Assembly (NCBI GenBank): GCA_902363735.1
Contig: CABJBA010000012.1
Location: forward strand, 1 to 64,000
Direction: 5' to 3'
DNA: 64,000 bases
Origin: Clostridiaceae bacterium
GTDB lineage: Bacteria > Bacillota > Clostridia > Lachnospirales > Lachnospiraceae
The notes beneath the pieces are model-generated. The model did no database searches and was not told the origin of the DNA. It saw only the letters and a list, made by a program, of their open reading frames with translations. Every line of letters begins with the position of its first letter. Position 1 is the first letter of the stretch. Positions 11,901 through 21,108 of the stretch are shown in pieces. The position numbers were made by a program, and so were the translations under genes.

Positions 11901-13435
11901 TTCTTTATTAGTTTGGTTCGTTCCGATGATTCCATCACATTCTGATAAATATCACAAACACGTTTCTTGCCACCTTCAAAACCAGTGCCACGTTTTATAA
12001 CATCAACAATATATTCATGTGGTACTACAAGTTCTTTCTTTGGCTGCATATATGTGAACTTAGAAGCTGATGTTTTTTCCATTGAAACGTCGAAAAGGGA
12101 AGCCTGATGATACTCGGCTTCCCTTGATTGTCCTAATGAATTTATTTCATCTAATTCTTTATTCAGTTCATTATCTTGTGCTTCTTCTCGTGGAACTTCA
12201 GATGCATTTTCTAATGAAAACGCATTACTATCTGATTCAGAACGATTTCCTCTGCCTGCATCTTCGCCTGTTCCCTTATCTTCCACATCTCCATGGTTGA
12301 ATTGGGATCCACTGGTTTGTTCTTCTTTAGGTAACTCTCCATCAGTGTATCTAACAACTGATTCGCTTCCTCGTCCACTTCGTGCATCTTCTGTGCTAGT
12401 TTCCCGAAGCGGTACAGTGTCTTGTATCTGCTTACCTCGTTCTCCTTCAGATAATTCAGTGCCATCATTCCGTATTTGCCTAGATTCAGAAGATTTTTCT
12501 CTTCCTCCTGTGGTAATACTAGATTCGGGTACAATAGTCCGTCCACTTCCGTGTACGTTAATGTCACTTCTGCCATATGCTATTCTCCTTTCCGCAGAAA
12601 TATCCTTCTGCCGTTCAATTGTTTTTAGATTTTTGCTAAACTCTCTAAGAACACTACAGGAGACATCGCATACAAGAGAACCAAGGCGGTAAACCACTTC
12701 TTCATCCGAAAAGTTTACAATCTGACTAAAATCCTGTTCTTCGCCGGATAAGTCAAACCCACATCTTGTACCTACTGCATACATGATGCTTTTATACACC
12801 ATCTGCTCTACAGTAAGCTCTTGCGTTTCTTCATCAGCTCGATTATCATCTCGCTGACCGCGGTATTCGCCAACTGAAAGTAAACTTTCGTTTGGCTCAT
12901 TACTTCGCGCATAATCCTTAATCACACTACCTGTTAGTTGCATAATTTCTGTCATTCGTTCATCGAATTCCTCTTTTATTATACTCCGAACATCAGTTTG
13001 TGTAAAGAGTTTTAGCTGTTCTTTCAAATATTCCTGTTGTGTGCCTTCAAGCTGAGTGATGCGTCCTTCTGATGCCAGATAATTCATGTAATTCAACAAA
13101 TTATTCTCATCTAAATTCCATGTTAACTGCCTATTCCTTCCACCCGTATCTGATATATCAAAGACATGTCTCATATATGGCTTCAAGGCTCTTGACGGAA
13201 ATATTGCTATTCCCTTACTTCCTTGTTTTACGAAACGGTCAACCTTTTTCCAAGTATCAAAATCAGCCACTAAGGTTGCTTGGGGACGTTGTGCATACAC
13301 CATAAGAATATTATCAAACTCATAACGATATAACTGCCCAATCATATGACATACATCTCGCCATTTTGCTTCATTGGTAGTGACATCTTTTATCATCACA
13401 TCATAAAGCTGTTGCACTTGATTATCTACTCTCAT
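5984..13435 (-). CDS. Giant ICE DNA methylase / SNF2-type helicase
   Basis: Protein of 2483 aa. An ArdC/LtrC-like N-terminal domain (about residues 10-80) is followed by a long polar linker (about 285-410), an N6-adenine methyltransferase core ([10 protein letters not shown] near 945, catalytic GNVPF near 1015) and a superfamily 2 helicase with CVGAGKS near 1662, DEAH near 1822 and [10 protein letters not shown] near 2165. Such fusions are core genes of clostridial ICEs and are thought to protect or process incoming element DNA; the exact role is unknown. The start at 13435 has AAGGAG 8 bases ahead; the longer frame to 13468 has no ribosome binding site. The linker segment overlaps tnpV in another frame. 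Confidence 0.88.
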   Translation of the reverse strand: MRVDNQVQQLYDVMIKDVTTNEAKWRDVCHMIGQLYRYEFDNILMVYAQRPQATLVADFDTWKKVDRFVKQGSKGIAIFPSRALKPYMRHVFDISDTGGRNRQLTWNLDENNLLNYMNYLASEGRITQLEGTQQEYLKEQLKLFTQTDVRSIIKEEFDERMTEIMQLTGSVIKDYARSNEPNESLLSVGEYRGQRDDNRADEETQELTVEQMVYKSIMYAVGTRCGFDLSGEEQDFSQIVNFSDEEVVYRLGSLVCDVSCSVLREFSKNLKTIERQKDISAERRIAYGRSDINVHGSGRTIVPESSITTGGREKSSESRQIRNDGTELSEGERGKQIQDTVPLRETSTEDARSGRGSESVVRYTDGELPKEEQTSGSQFNHGDVEDKGTGEDAGRGNRSESDSNAFSLENASEVPREEAQDNELNKELDEINSLGQSREAEYHQASLFDVSMEKTSASKFTYMQPKKELVVPHEYIVDVIKRGTGFEGGKKRVCDIYQNVMESSERTKLIKKEYGLGGAGWPIEGYGLHGYDSFKANGLRFQWKDTEGEKEGYVSWSSIESEIGVLILTGEYIQTRTSIDEISMDGDREDFNINEDAIEMSDAETELDDFSIPDEIDEMQGMTDEELAEEDRLVTEAEYRAEIEAENATYDDLLHGEVIDVDGSVINSRSEFSESLRQVELMDGELRQAIEIYVTECSSIKPYQPFLKVIYESNLLPPDKINFVIRTINHSGKEYSQAYSNNAYGLIEYNQSQMGVMVNYKGSDGERHKSDVTFEQIYEVCAYLIKAGSFVGKEQEDRFNQLWSDTPFDKKNPIYQDFERRLVLFNAPKPQKCNFHFNLWEVETGGAKTRYKWNIAAIHTLRVVEEEGRLATPKEQQVMAKFVGWGGLAQVFNKEDSAWSHEYIELRNLLSEDEYIAARATVNNAFYTTPAIASCMNQALINFGFRNGNVLEPSMGIGNFFGSLPTPLQGCNLYGVEVDSISGRIAKQLYQKANISISGFEKTTYPDNFFDVAIGNVPFGDYKLYDPKYNKHNFRIHDYFIAKAIDQVRPGGIVAFITTKGTLDKSNPTVRKYLAERAELIGAIRLPNTAFHDNAGTDVTADILFLQKRERTMSVEPDWVHLGYTENGIAINSYFVEHPDMMLGAMEYDNRMFGEGSKYTACVNHDDNFNLYEALQRAVKKLTATIPELELLENMDDQQKDIIPANPEVRNFTYTFMDGKLYFRENSQMYRKEVSANMEERIKAMDHIRAVTRELIKIQTQGCSEQELAEKQKSLNERYDTFAKKYGYITERENSRAFRNDSDYPLLCSLEVVDEDGIVKKADMFYKQTIKPKVQIERVETAVEALNVSMNEYGSVNIPFMISIYHPDDSKAMAELPEGSSLSEHARAELERGIMIEELKGIIYLNPMAYNENNLNVGWESADEYLSGNVRDKFRIAKAFAENDPELFGVNAKALEQVQPVNLDASEIDVRIGSTWIESEDYEQFIYELLNTPRRARAVRSQYYNSGIQLHLNKYTMEWFVENKSMDKHSVAATKTYGTGRMDAYSIFEQTLNLKTVTVKDRVEDGDGKYHYVVNKIETMLAREKQNQIKEAFKDWIFKDPERRAKYVEYYNETFNNSRLREYDGSHLQFPGMNPEIVLKPHQRNAVARILMGGNTLLAHCVGAGKSFEMMAACMEQKRLGLANKTVMVVPKSLIGQTAGEFLRLYPSANILVATERDFEKSKRKQFISRIATGDYDCIIMSHSQFEKVPISAERKERMINEQIEEMSYAIEDAKRANSERWTVKQMESMKKKLEEQLRTLTDESRKDDLITFEELGIDSIMVDEAHGYKNLAIFSKMNNVSGISSSGAKKSTDMQLKCQYISEISDGRGVVFATGTPISNTMCEMYVMQSYLQKNALERMGIYHFDSWASNFGEVTTALELTVEGSGFRFKSRFNKFTNLPELMNIFREVADVQTADMLDLEVPKLRDEKYTIVESEPDWYVKQVMENFVVRAEHIRNGGVDPSEDNFLKITHEARLLGTDARLLDSDAPNNPDGKLNKVVDNIAFEYRKAIREDKIGCQLVFSDIGTPKSSWSPEEQPEEFDIYNYVKTELVKSGIPANEIAFIHDAKSDPQRDTLFKDMRTGKKKILIGSTDKCGTGVNVQTHLVAMHHIDCPWKPSSIEQREGRGIRQGNENSEIAVYRYVTKGTFDAYSWSLVENKQRFISQVMTSKSVSRTCEDIDEATLSYAEIKAVATGNPLIREKMEIDNDVQRLKLLKASYDSQRYSLQDNFMLRFPKLIKAAEEKLSCVREDIMTRDKQLIASPEFSITIGKSQFTERVDGGTVMLEAISKCKTGDVYLIGRFKGFDLLVEKNYMGVNYMVLRGKTEYKAELSTSPVGNMVKLENTFNGLSENEEFLIKKIDQYQRDMEQSKQEYEKPFSYETELKEKLARQFALNAELDLENSKVEDVDLNGVEVKDNDVPDSNVAERGNDYLTGQDNMRR
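12211..12576 (-). CDS. tnpV: TnpV-family protein nested inside the methylase/helicase gene
   Basis: Protein of 121 aa with the features of transposon-encoded TnpV: an N-terminal [17 protein letters not shown], then LGKYGMMxxxYLKE, a [14 protein letters not shown] block, and a C-terminal EEIVLNQIV. It lies wholly inside the giant methylase/helicase gene on the same strand but in a different frame. It has its own ribosome binding site, AAAGGAG, 8 bases before the ATG, which supports real translation. The host protein in this stretch is low-complexity (Ser, Gly, Arg, Glu rich), as expected if the tnpV frame is the constrained one. TnpV proteins occur on Tn4451-like and related elements; their role is not established. 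Confidence 0.8.
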   Translation of the reverse strand: MAEVTLTYTEVDGLLYPNLVLPQEEEKNLLNLGKYGMMALNYLKENEVSRYKTLYRFGKLAQKMHEVDEEANQLLDTLMESYLKKNKPVDPNSTMEMWKIREQAKMQAEEIVLNQIVMRFH

Positions 13436-13467
13436 ATACTGCTCCTTCCTAATTGTTTTTCCAATCA

Positions 13468-13839
13468 CTACACAAGCTTAGGGCTAAACATACTCTTAAA
13501 AAGTTTATATTCTTCCTTATCAAGAGGTACAGAAAACTCCATATCAAGACCTTTTTCATTTGTCTTATCTTCCTTTGCTTTAATCTTCTTAACCAATCTT
13601 AGCAATACATAATTTTCTCTAGAAAGACCAATGCTTTGCTTAAAAGATAGCTCATCTTTTTCAAGCAGTTCCTGCTTTTCCATAATCTTGGCTGCTAAAG
13701 TCTGATTAACTTCTGTTGCTTCTTCAATTCCAATAATTACAGTAGCCTTTGTTGCTCCACTTCTATCCCATTCCTTGTGAAGTTCATTTATTAAAAATTC
13801 CATATCCTTCATTAAATCATTACCTGCTAATTTACTCAT
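13468..13839 (-). CDS. ICE hypothetical protein
   Basis: Protein of 123 aa that I do not recognise. It is charged and predicted mainly helical, with a Lys/Glu-rich middle (about residues 65-105). The start at 13839 has GGAGG 8 bases ahead; the ATG at 13854 would lie on top of that ribosome binding site. It sits between two other operon genes and its stop lies about 30 bases before the methylase/helicase start, so it is cotranscribed with it. Confidence 0.65.
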   Translation of the reverse strand: MSKLAGNDLMKDMEFLINELHKEWDRSGATKATVIIGIEEATEVNQTLAAKIMEKQELLEKDELSFKQSIGLSRENYVLLRLVKKIKAKEDKTNEKGLDMEFSVPLDKEEYKLFKSMFSPKLV

Positions 13840-13873
13840 ATTAAAATCCTCCATTTATTTATTGTTAGTTTGT

Positions 13874-14785
13874 CTATCGTGCCATGTCCCTACTAGTTTC
13901 TGGTATTCCAAGGAAATTATGGTCATACATGCCAGCATTCAGATTTTTCTGAAAGACTTCCTCCCGACCAGTCTGAAACACTTCATAAATACTGTTTTGC
14001 GCTGTTTCCTTTACAGCTGTTTCAAGCAAAGAGCTATCTATGATCTTTCTATAAAAGTGAAATTTATATTGCAGTTCATTTCTAAAATCCTGTAAAGAAA
14101 TCACTTCTTTTACTTCTCCATACTTATCTCTAATCTCTCTAAAATCTATTGTTGATGGTGTTTGACTATAATAAATGCCATGATTCCATTCAATTCCATA
14201 CACCATGTTATTGGTACTTGGCATATCGCCTTTAGGATGTCGAACATAAAAATTCACACCAATTGCAACCATAAATTCACCATTACGCTCATTCATCAAC
14301 ATCAGATTTCTTGCAGCCAGTTTCTCAAGCACTCTATAATCTGAACCATTAAAATTATGAAGAATTTCGCCCTGTTCAAAGGTTTTTATTACCGCTTCAT
14401 AAGTGTATTGAATTCCTGAACCTTTTCCATCCGTTGTTATTCCTATCCCTTTGAGAATCTCTAGACTAGCTGCACTGCATCTTTTTTCATCAAATTCCCA
14501 AGTATTGTCGAGATCATTAAAGTATCCATATAAAAATTTACGAAGTTGTTCTTCTCCATTACAATAGCGAGCAGCTATTGATTTATTTGAAGTGAAATAT
14601 AATTCTGCCCAGTGCTCGGCATCTTTCCAACTTTCACATAAATCTATCATTGCATCCACTGTCTCTGATGGTGAAGCATATAACGTTGACACTACGGATT
14701 CTTTGTAATCCTCAATTGTTAGAAGAAAATTAGTTTCTCTTCCCTTCCAGTTCTCTGTAACTAATATCATATTATTTAGTTCCAT
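13874..14785 (-). CDS. ICE hypothetical protein
   Basis: Soluble protein of 303 aa with no signal peptide, membrane segment or motif I recognise. It has many aromatic residues and a WNHGIYYSQTPSTIDFR segment near 210-225. The start is supported by GGAGG 8 bases upstream. Its place between the C40 peptidase and the methylase/helicase matches hypothetical proteins of conjugative elements of this type. No function can be assigned. Confidence 0.65.
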   Translation of the reverse strand: MELNNMILVTENWKGRETNFLLTIEDYKESVVSTLYASPSETVDAMIDLCESWKDAEHWAELYFTSNKSIAARYCNGEEQLRKFLYGYFNDLDNTWEFDEKRCSAASLEILKGIGITTDGKGSGIQYTYEAVIKTFEQGEILHNFNGSDYRVLEKLAARNLMLMNERNGEFMVAIGVNFYVRHPKGDMPSTNNMVYGIEWNHGIYYSQTPSTIDFREIRDKYGEVKEVISLQDFRNELQYKFHFYRKIIDSSLLETAVKETAQNSIYEVFQTGREEVFQKNLNAGMYDHNFLGIPETSRDMAR

Positions 14786-14805
14786 ATATAGCCTCCAATC
14801 TAATA

Positions 14806-14833
14806 GAGGGCAAAACCTTTTGGCTCTGCCCTG
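14806..14833 (-). promoter_or_regulatory. Intercistronic hairpin
   Basis: Minus-strand inverted repeat with AGGGCA/TGCCCT outer arms and an inner CCAAAAGG, just before the ribosome binding site of the 303-aa gene. There is no clear T-run, so it is more likely an mRNA processing or stability element than a terminator. Confidence 0.4.
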
Positions 14834-14883
14834 TTATTCATACATACTTTATTTACTTGCACATTTGTAATCTGGTTATGTCA

Positions 14884-16812
14884 CTATGGTCTTCCAATCA
14901 TGACAATACTACCTGTGCTAACATCACGGTAAATTACGCCTACAGTTTCATTTAATGCTTCTACTGCTTTACCATTTCCTACATAAATAGCTACATGACT
15001 GATATTCTTATACCGCCCATTACTGCAATAACTGTAAAATATCAAATCACCTGGCTGAATCTCTTCATAGCTAACTGTATTTCCCGTCTCATCCAGCCCT
15101 TGACCTTCCGCCGCTGCTGTTGTTGCTCCACCATAGCTAATATCTATACCTGCTGCCTTCCATGAATAATATGCCAGCGAAGAACAATCATAATAGTTTC
15201 CACTGTCACGATAATCCTGACTATACGGATATCCTACCTTGTTAAGTGCATAAGTACATGTCTGCTTTGCTTTTGCATCTGTAATTCCACTGACTATTGC
15301 AGTAATCTCCGCCTGTGAAAGTTCTGAAACAGCATTGCCACCTCCACTTCCACCACCAGTACCACCTGTATATCCAATCAACGCAAGATTTTCCGGATCC
15401 ATTGTGATTTCAAGTAACTCAACTTCATCCGAATTAAAGTTATAAATAGAAATCATATCTCTATAGGATTTCAAGGTTACATTGACATGCAATACCGTTG
15501 TCGAACTTGTCGTTCCATCCTCATTTTCTACTGTTTCAGTTTCAGATGTTGTAGTATAACTGCACATATCATCAAAAACTGATTTAAGCTTTGCTTTCGA
15601 TGTATCCTTCATAATTGTTGCAGTATCACCCACCCCATATTTCACCATGTATACCGCCATGATGTCATAATAGTTTGATGGACTTGCCGACATACCTTCA
15701 TAATCCACATATACGACAATTCCATCATCATATCCAGTATGATTACTTGCTAACGTATTTACGTCACGATTGAATTCTGCTTCATACTGGCTTGTAACAG
15801 ACATAACCGTGTCTCCGCTTTCCAGTGGTGGGAAAAATATAGCAAGGGGTGAATTATAGATAATTGCAATTATTAGAATTACGGGAAGCACAGCTACTGC
15901 AATTAGCAGAAACAATATAAGCAAGGCAATTCCAACATATTTGATAATGTATTTAATTGCTACAGATGCTTGTTTAAAAATCAAATCTTTTACAAGTTTC
16001 GCAAAACTATCTGTCTGATTGTCCTCCGATTTCATCTTATCGAAAAAGAATTTTAACTTTCTATTGCGATTTGTTCGTTTCACATCATTTCTGTCTAGCT
16101 TAAATCCAACAGCTTCGCCCACTGCCAATCCAATTAATGGTCCTGCCGGACCTGTTGCCGCAGTCCCTGCTGCTGTTCCAGCTACCTTTGCTCCAACTTT
16201 AGCAGATTCTTTAGCCACAAATTTAGCAGAATCTTTGGATGCCTTCTTTGCAGAATCCTTAGCCAATTTTCGTACTGAACCAGCAGCTGTATCCCGAATC
16301 TTCTTCCTGCCAAGTTTCTTTCCAGCTTCCACCTTCTTAATCTTAGCTTTGCGCTCATCTAAAACCTTCTTGCGAAAAAGTGCTGCTCCTTTTGAAGCCG
16401 AACCAGTTACTGGTCTTGCTATAGTGGAAGCAATCATTGCACTATTTCGTATTTCTTCTCCACCTTCTAACTGATTCACCGTTGTACTAGCACTAATTAA
16501 TCCTGCATTCTTAATCGTAGAATTCTTAACCTTTACAGAACGGTTAGAATCTTTCAGCTTCTGTCGGTATTGAGAAACTGGATTCAGGTTGCGTAATCTA
16601 TTTTGATGAATGGTACTCTTGCGAAATGACTTCTTACCTTGATTCACTGACTCGATCTGCTTTGTTGTGCTGCCCTTACTCATGGGCGAATGATCAACCA
16701 TATATACGTTATGACCTTTAATCTTTGCATCTCTATTTTCATGTATATGGATTTTGGTCTTTTCCTTGGTATGAATAATCATTGATTTATCATCCACCTT
16801 TTTAATCTTCAC
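14884..16812 (-). CDS. CD1108-type membrane-bound C40 (NlpC/P60) peptidase
   Basis: Protein of about 642 aa. The first 210 residues are basic and the following part (about 190-260) is Ala/Lys/Gly rich. Membrane segments lie near 290-325, then an extracellular part with a Gly/Ser linker near 505 and a C-terminal NlpC/P60 domain with the catalytic Cys in YDCSS (near 541) and His in ISHVAIYVG (near 607). It is the peptidoglycan hydrolase of the conjugation machine, opening the wall for the channel. The start is uncertain: I take the GTG at 16812, 9 bases after GGAAGG; the open frame begins at another GTG at 16821 that overlaps that ribosome binding site. Confidence 0.85.
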   Translation of the reverse strand: MKIKKVDDKSMIIHTKEKTKIHIHENRDAKIKGHNVYMVDHSPMSKGSTTKQIESVNQGKKSFRKSTIHQNRLRNLNPVSQYRQKLKDSNRSVKVKNSTIKNAGLISASTTVNQLEGGEEIRNSAMIASTIARPVTGSASKGAALFRKKVLDERKAKIKKVEAGKKLGRKKIRDTAAGSVRKLAKDSAKKASKDSAKFVAKESAKVGAKVAGTAAGTAATGPAGPLIGLAVGEAVGFKLDRNDVKRTNRNRKLKFFFDKMKSEDNQTDSFAKLVKDLIFKQASVAIKYIIKYVGIALLILFLLIAVAVLPVILIIAIIYNSPLAIFFPPLESGDTVMSVTSQYEAEFNRDVNTLASNHTGYDDGIVVYVDYEGMSASPSNYYDIMAVYMVKYGVGDTATIMKDTSKAKLKSVFDDMCSYTTTSETETVENEDGTTSSTTVLHVNVTLKSYRDMISIYNFNSDEVELLEITMDPENLALIGYTGGTGGGSGGGNAVSELSQAEITAIVSGITDAKAKQTCTYALNKVGYPYSQDYRDSGNYYDCSSLAYYSWKAAGIDISYGGATTAAAEGQGLDETGNTVSYEEIQPGDLIFYSYCSNGRYKNISHVAIYVGNGKAVEALNETVGVIYRDVSTGSIVMIGRP

Positions 16813-16838
16813 ATTGTTCACCTTCCTTCATAAAAAAT

Positions 16839-16869
16839 GCCACTATAGAGTTAATAACTCCATAATGGC
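16839..16869 (-). terminator. Terminator-like hairpin before the C40 peptidase gene
   Basis: Nearly symmetrical stem (GCCA, TAT, GAGTT against AACTC, ATA, TGGC with single mismatches, loop of 3) followed on the minus strand by ATTTTTTA. It ends about 10 bases before the ribosome binding site of the peptidase gene, so it may tune read-through from virB4 and the AlkD-like insert into the peptidase gene. Confidence 0.6.
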
Positions 16870-16911
16870 TAATTTATTATTATTTAGTTGTATTGCATTT
16901 GTTCAAAATGA

Positions 16912-16949
16912 CAAAATTGGAATTTAACGTCCCGACAACTTGGAATTTG
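16912..16949. repeat. Two tandem palindromic sites downstream of the AlkD-like gene
   Basis: Two copies of a 14-bp motif 23 bp apart, AAAATTGGAATTTA (16913-16926) and CAACTTGGAATTTG (16936-16949), both close to CAAATTnnAATTTG. They mark the downstream side of the AlkD-like insert. Related copies lie at 17627, 22636 and 23737. Confidence 0.6.
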
Positions 16950-16958
16950 CCTTTCGTT

Positions 16959-17612
16959 CTAAAGATATTTACTTGCTTCCTTAATACTTAAAGTAGATAA
17001 TTGCTCTTTGTATTTAGCCAAAAAGCCCTTTACCCATTCTGGATTGACTTTACTATAATCCCGCAAACTCCAACCGATTGCTTTGTTTACGAAAAACTCA
17101 TTACTTCCCAAGTTATTATTAATTATTTTTTCTAACAATTCTGTATTGGTCTTTTCTTCATACTCTTGTTGAAAGTCTATTGAAACACGCTTTAACCATA
17201 TATTGTCTGAAATCGACCATTCCAACATTGTTTTTTCTAAAGCCTCATACTTTAATACAATACTTCCAACCATTGCATCAAGTGAATCAACAGTTTCCCA
17301 CCATGACTTATTTATTATCAAGTGCTTTAGTTTTGGTAAATCCTTATCTGTAAACTTTTTTGAGTTCATAGATAAATAGTTAATTGCAATATATTGTGCT
17401 TCTCGATAGTCTTTATTCCAACAGATATTAACAAATTCCCAATCGAAATCGTATTTTCTGCTTTCCTTTAAATATGGCTTTGCAATTTCTTTCAATTTAG
17501 GTTTTGGTATTCCTAAAAAATCATATTTGTTTTGCATATATGCAGACATTTTCTCTGCTTGCTTATTATCTCTTAATTGTTTTAATTCTAGAAACAGGTT
17601 ATCATACCACAT
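16959..17612 (-). CDS. DNA alkylation repair (AlkD-like) protein
   Basis: Protein of 217 aa, all-helical and HEAT-repeat-like as in the AlkD/AlkC family, with the typical KYDFLGIPKPxLKE near the N terminus, the WWETVDSLD segment in the middle, and KAIGWSLRDYSKVNPEWV near the C terminus. AlkD glycosylases remove bulky alkylated bases. The start at 17612 has AGGGAG upstream; the open frame extends 26 codons further without support. It is cargo inserted between virB4 and the peptidase gene, codirectional with the operon and bordered by palindromic sites. Confidence 0.85.
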   Translation of the reverse strand: MWYDNLFLELKQLRDNKQAEKMSAYMQNKYDFLGIPKPKLKEIAKPYLKESRKYDFDWEFVNICWNKDYREAQYIAINYLSMNSKKFTDKDLPKLKHLIINKSWWETVDSLDAMVGSIVLKYEALEKTMLEWSISDNIWLKRVSIDFQQEYEEKTNTELLEKIINNNLGSNEFFVNKAIGWSLRDYSKVNPEWVKGFLAKYKEQLSTLSIKEASKYL

Positions 17613-17626
17613 GATATTCTCCCTCA

Positions 17627-17640
17627 CAAATTCAAATTTA
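17627..17640. repeat. Palindromic site upstream of the AlkD-like gene
   Basis: CAAATTCAAATTTA, one base from the CAAATTnnAATTTG consensus. It lies directly upstream of the ribosome binding site of the AlkD-like gene. The same context (CCCTC, one base, then CAAATTCAAATTT on the plus strand) recurs at 23737 before the DUF1801-like gene. Confidence 0.65.
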
Positions 17641-17642
17641 TA

Positions 17643-17669
17643 GTTCAGATGCCATATTGACATCTGAAC
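17643..17669. repeat. Perfect inverted repeat between virB4 and the AlkD-like gene
   Basis: GTTCAGATG and CATCTGAAC, 9-bp arms with a 9-bp spacer, in the gap between the virB4 stop and the AlkD-like start. No T-run follows in either direction, so an operator or recombination-related site is more likely than a terminator. Confidence 0.6.
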
Positions 17670-17702
17670 CAATTTTAACATAACAAGCATATATAAACAA
17701 TT

Positions 17703-20078
17703 CTATTCTACCATCATCTTCTTCGCCTTCTCCTCAGCAATCTTTTCATGAATATTGGTATTGTAAAGCTTATATAGTTCTGTATCCTTACTTATTGTGT
17801 TGTCAAAAGGAATGACCACACTACCACATTTAATTAACCCCATGCCAGCTGAAGTATTTGTTACAAAACGAAGCTGTGCTTCTGAGATTCCAATCACTTC
17901 TGCTAACTTAGAGCTATCTGTATTAGCCTGTTTCAGTAATGCAACAAATTCTGAGTTAGCAAGCATTGTAGTTGCCACATAATTCTGTAGCAAATCCACT
18001 ACATTCTGGGTAATACCAGTACATAATCCGCCCTGCTTTCTTACCTTCTTCCATAACCCTTGAAGATATTTTGCAGAATATTCACGATTTAACAAAACAT
18101 GAAATTCATCCAGATACAGCCAGGTAGCTTTCCCATTCTTTGCATTTTCAATGATACGATTCTGAATATTTTCCATCATAACCAACATGGTAATCGGAGA
18201 AAGTTCTGCTCCCAAATCACGAATACCATATACAATAAAACGATTTTCAATATCTACATTGGTCTGGTGATTAAAGATATTCAAGGAACCATTTACAAAT
18301 AATTCAAGAGATAATGCAATATCCTTTGCTTCATCCTCTGGCTGTTCAAGCAACACCTGATAGAAATCAGACATAATAGGAATATACTTTTCTTTCGCTT
18401 TGGCAATATCGATATATAGTTTTCTTACACATCGATCAATAATTGATTTCTGTCTGGAATTTAAAGTATCTCCCATACACTGTTCACAAAGCCCCAGCAT
18501 AAATTCACCTTTATCTCGAATCCAACCTTTCGTATCATTCAAATCTAAATTCCATACATCCATATCAAGTGGATTTACGTAGTTATCCGTGTAAGTTGAC
18601 ATATTAACTACAACTCCTTTGAATGTATGAGCAATATCAAAATACTCATTCATAGGATCCACGATAATAATGTCATCATCTGTATTGAGTAATACATTTC
18701 CCATCTCCTGCTTTGCAAAGAAGGACTTACCCGAACCAGGTACTCCGAATATAAAACCATTACCATTAATTAATTTCTTACGATTACCAACATTAATATT
18801 CTTAGAAACCTGATTGATTCCATAGTAATTACCGCCGACATCATTCAGTTCCTGAACATTAAAAGGCATTAAAACCGCAAGGCTCTGGGTAAGCATGGTT
18901 CTCATCGTTTCCACCTGTCTTACTCCAATTGGCAATGCAGTATTTAATGCCTCTCTCTGTTTTAAATAATGTACATCTATGGTACATGAATTACGCTTTC
19001 CAATGGTTTGTACTGTTTCGCAGATACTATCAAGTTCCTTCTTAGAATCTGCCATAAGAACAATCGTAACCGCTACGTAAAACAGGCACTGGTCATTCTC
19101 TCTAACATCATCCATGATTTCTTCAATTTCCTTCTTCTCCGTTCTCTTTGCATAAGAGATTTCTGTTGCAAAATCATTATTCTTATTTCGTACCCTTTGC
19201 TGCTTAATAATATCGCTTTCTATTCCAAGATATTTCTTCTGCAAAGTCTTTGTTGTCAAATCCTTTGGAATTGGCACTACATCAATACTAGTAATAGAAT
19301 GTACTGGAAGACTTGTGATTTCATTTAAAAAGCGATCAGATAAACTGCTTGGATATTTCTTTATAAATAGTGCCTTACAGAATTTTCTCTCATCCTCAAA
19401 GTGCTCCGGAAAGTATTTCACTATTCCATTGCAAAGATCATTTGTAAAATCAGCTCCCACCATTTTTGAATCTTTCAAATCAAATTCAAACTGTTCTTCA
19501 TTCCCTAAGTGATAATAATCGTAGAGTACCTTTAATCTTTCATTCCCTGTAAGGGGAACAATATCGGCTCCAAGTTCAATAAACGCCTTATGGACTGTTG
19601 CTTCCAAAGTTGCAAACTGGGCTTTTGCTTCTTCAAAATTCTTACGTTCAATCGTAAGCGTTAAATATCTCTCCTGCTCTATTCCCTGTCTGCCCTCTCT
19701 GATTTTGTCCTCAATAATGTCATTGTAGGTTTTACGGAAATGATCAAATCCATCTTTCTTATATTGTAGAAGCACAAGTTTTCTTAAATCCACCATGTTC
19801 TTATTCTTGTTGTTGATTGTAATCTTAAAATTGCAATCAAGAGAATTGAGGAATTTACAGTATCTTTCAAATACATCTATCTGCTCTTCCTCCTTTGTGG
19901 TGGTATAATTAATATCCTGAAAGCGGTAACTCTTTGAATAACGGTTCTTTGCCACCTCAAAGATTCCATTTTCCGCCACCGCCATAATTTCAATGGTTTC
20001 CTGAATGGACTTTGGCGTTTTGTAAAGCGGTTCGCTTGCTTTTTTAAGTTCCTTAAATCCGTCTGAAAATAAACTCAT
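17703..20078 (-). CDS. virB4: VirB4/TraE-family conjugation ATPase
   Basis: Protein of 791 aa. Walker A is GVPGSGKS near residue 448 and Walker B is WLYLDEFH near 657, with the VirB4-type DPMNEY segment between them. It powers assembly and transport of the type IV secretion channel at the membrane. The start has GAGAGG upstream. It follows PrgI directly, the usual order in Tn1549-like and clostridial ICEs. Confidence 0.93.
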   Translation of the reverse strand: MSLFSDGFKELKKASEPLYKTPKSIQETIEIMAVAENGIFEVAKNRYSKSYRFQDINYTTTKEEEQIDVFERYCKFLNSLDCNFKITINNKNKNMVDLRKLVLLQYKKDGFDHFRKTYNDIIEDKIREGRQGIEQERYLTLTIERKNFEEAKAQFATLEATVHKAFIELGADIVPLTGNERLKVLYDYYHLGNEEQFEFDLKDSKMVGADFTNDLCNGIVKYFPEHFEDERKFCKALFIKKYPSSLSDRFLNEITSLPVHSITSIDVVPIPKDLTTKTLQKKYLGIESDIIKQQRVRNKNNDFATEISYAKRTEKKEIEEIMDDVRENDQCLFYVAVTIVLMADSKKELDSICETVQTIGKRNSCTIDVHYLKQREALNTALPIGVRQVETMRTMLTQSLAVLMPFNVQELNDVGGNYYGINQVSKNINVGNRKKLINGNGFIFGVPGSGKSFFAKQEMGNVLLNTDDDIIIVDPMNEYFDIAHTFKGVVVNMSTYTDNYVNPLDMDVWNLDLNDTKGWIRDKGEFMLGLCEQCMGDTLNSRQKSIIDRCVRKLYIDIAKAKEKYIPIMSDFYQVLLEQPEDEAKDIALSLELFVNGSLNIFNHQTNVDIENRFIVYGIRDLGAELSPITMLVMMENIQNRIIENAKNGKATWLYLDEFHVLLNREYSAKYLQGLWKKVRKQGGLCTGITQNVVDLLQNYVATTMLANSEFVALLKQANTDSSKLAEVIGISEAQLRFVTNTSAGMGLIKCGSVVIPFDNTISKDTELYKLYNTNIHEKIAEEKAKKMMVE

Positions 20079-20115
20079 CTATTTGCCTCTCTTTCTATGC
20101 ATTTTGCATTAAAAT

Positions 20116-20143
20116 GCACTAGCCGGAACTTCCCGGCTAATGC
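20116..20143 (-). terminator. Hairpin before virB4
   Basis: Minus-strand stem with core TAGCCGG/CCGGCTA extended by GCA/TGC, followed by ATTTTAAT. It lies in the gap between the PrgI-family gene and virB4. The T-tract is weak, so attenuation or mRNA processing is as likely as termination. Confidence 0.45.
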
Positions 20144-20191
20144 CTGGATTGTCCGACCTCTTGATAAAGGTATAACAATATTTACGTGTTA

Positions 20192-20686
20192 CTAATGAAA
20201 AATTTTATATACTACTGTTCCTGCTACTGCAAGCGCAACTGCTGCAATACAGCCAATCATTATGCTCTTCATTTTCTTCTTCATAGCCTCAAATTCCTCC
20301 TGTTTTTTATTTTGATTCTGCTCTACTGGCCTTACTGATTTCTTGCATTTCCCCACCTCTACTACCTGATAAGTTTTAATTGATGCTTCGCTCTCAGTGG
20401 ATACGTAGACCAATGCTTTGTTTCCAAACATCATATGCAGCTTTCTTTGCATCACATTGTAAAAGCTCATTCCGTTATAGGAATAAAATCCTCCAAGTGC
20501 AATTGGTGCTACCACTGGTATTGCCACATACGCACTTCCAGTAATTCCGATATAGGGATACAGTAATAAGACAATCCCTGATCCACTAATCAAACTTGCT
20601 GCTGAAAATATAAGCTGTTTTGCAGATAATCCAAATGCCACTGACTCCTGATATCTATCAACATCCTTGTTGACTTCAATTACCAT
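20192..20686 (-). CDS. PrgI-family conjugation membrane protein
   Basis: Protein of 164 aa with two adjoining membrane helices (about residues 25-70), the YNGMSFYNVMQRKLHMMFG segment of PrgI proteins, a basic linker and a third C-terminal helix. PrgI is the small inner-membrane component that pairs with VirB4 in Gram-positive conjugation systems, equivalent to VirB3. The ribosome binding site is GGAGGTGA. Confidence 0.88.
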   Translation of the reverse strand: MVIEVNKDVDRYQESVAFGLSAKQLIFSAASLISGSGIVLLLYPYIGITGSAYVAIPVVAPIALGGFYSYNGMSFYNVMQRKLHMMFGNKALVYVSTESEASIKTYQVVEVGKCKKSVRPVEQNQNKKQEEFEAMKKKMKSIMIGCIAAVALAVAGTVVYKIFH

Positions 20687-20700
20687 AACCTCACCTCCGT

Positions 20701-21096
20701 TTATCTTGCCTTTTCTTTCATTTCTGGTGCTTTCGTAGCTCCAATACTTCGTTCATAAGCTTCCATCCCATCTGGACATAACTGACGAAGTTTCTCTGGA
20801 TTAAATAAATAAAGGGGATATTCACAAAAGCCGCTACATTTCGTAAGCCCTGTAAACTCCCCAATATCATTGTCCTCTATGAACTTTGCTAACTCTGGCA
20901 TATTATTGGTGTCAATATAGCCGCAATAATCTGGTGCTTTGCTATCTAGATTGACTGTCATATCTCCATATGGTTCTGGATAATCCGAGCTAGTCATAAT
21001 CCCTATATACATACCGTTATTATCCAGGTAATTATTAATTTCAAGTTGTACCTGTTCCGTACTTCCCCATTGTGTCTTTAATGCCAATGTCTCCAT
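20701..21096 (-). CDS. DUF4313-type ICE protein
   Basis: Soluble acidic protein of 131 aa resembling DUF4313 proteins, which stand between the VirB6-like and PrgI genes of related ICEs. Conserved-looking segments are GMYIGIMTSSDYPEPYGDMTVNL and the Cys-containing CSGFCEYPLYLF. The function is unknown. The ribosome binding site is AAGGAG. It is translated in series with both neighbours across gaps of about 12-15 bases. Confidence 0.75.
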   Translation of the reverse strand: METLALKTQWGSTEQVQLEINNYLDNNGMYIGIMTSSDYPEPYGDMTVNLDSKAPDYCGYIDTNNMPELAKFIEDNDIGEFTGLTKCSGFCEYPLYLFNPEKLRQLCPDGMEAYERSIGATKAPEMKEKAR

Positions 21097-21108
21097 AACT
21101 GCTCCTTC

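Noticed and set aside
12297..12692. Plus-strand frame opposite the tnpV/methylase overlap
   Set aside because: No family match and no ribosome binding site; it is a shadow of the constrained minus-strand frames.
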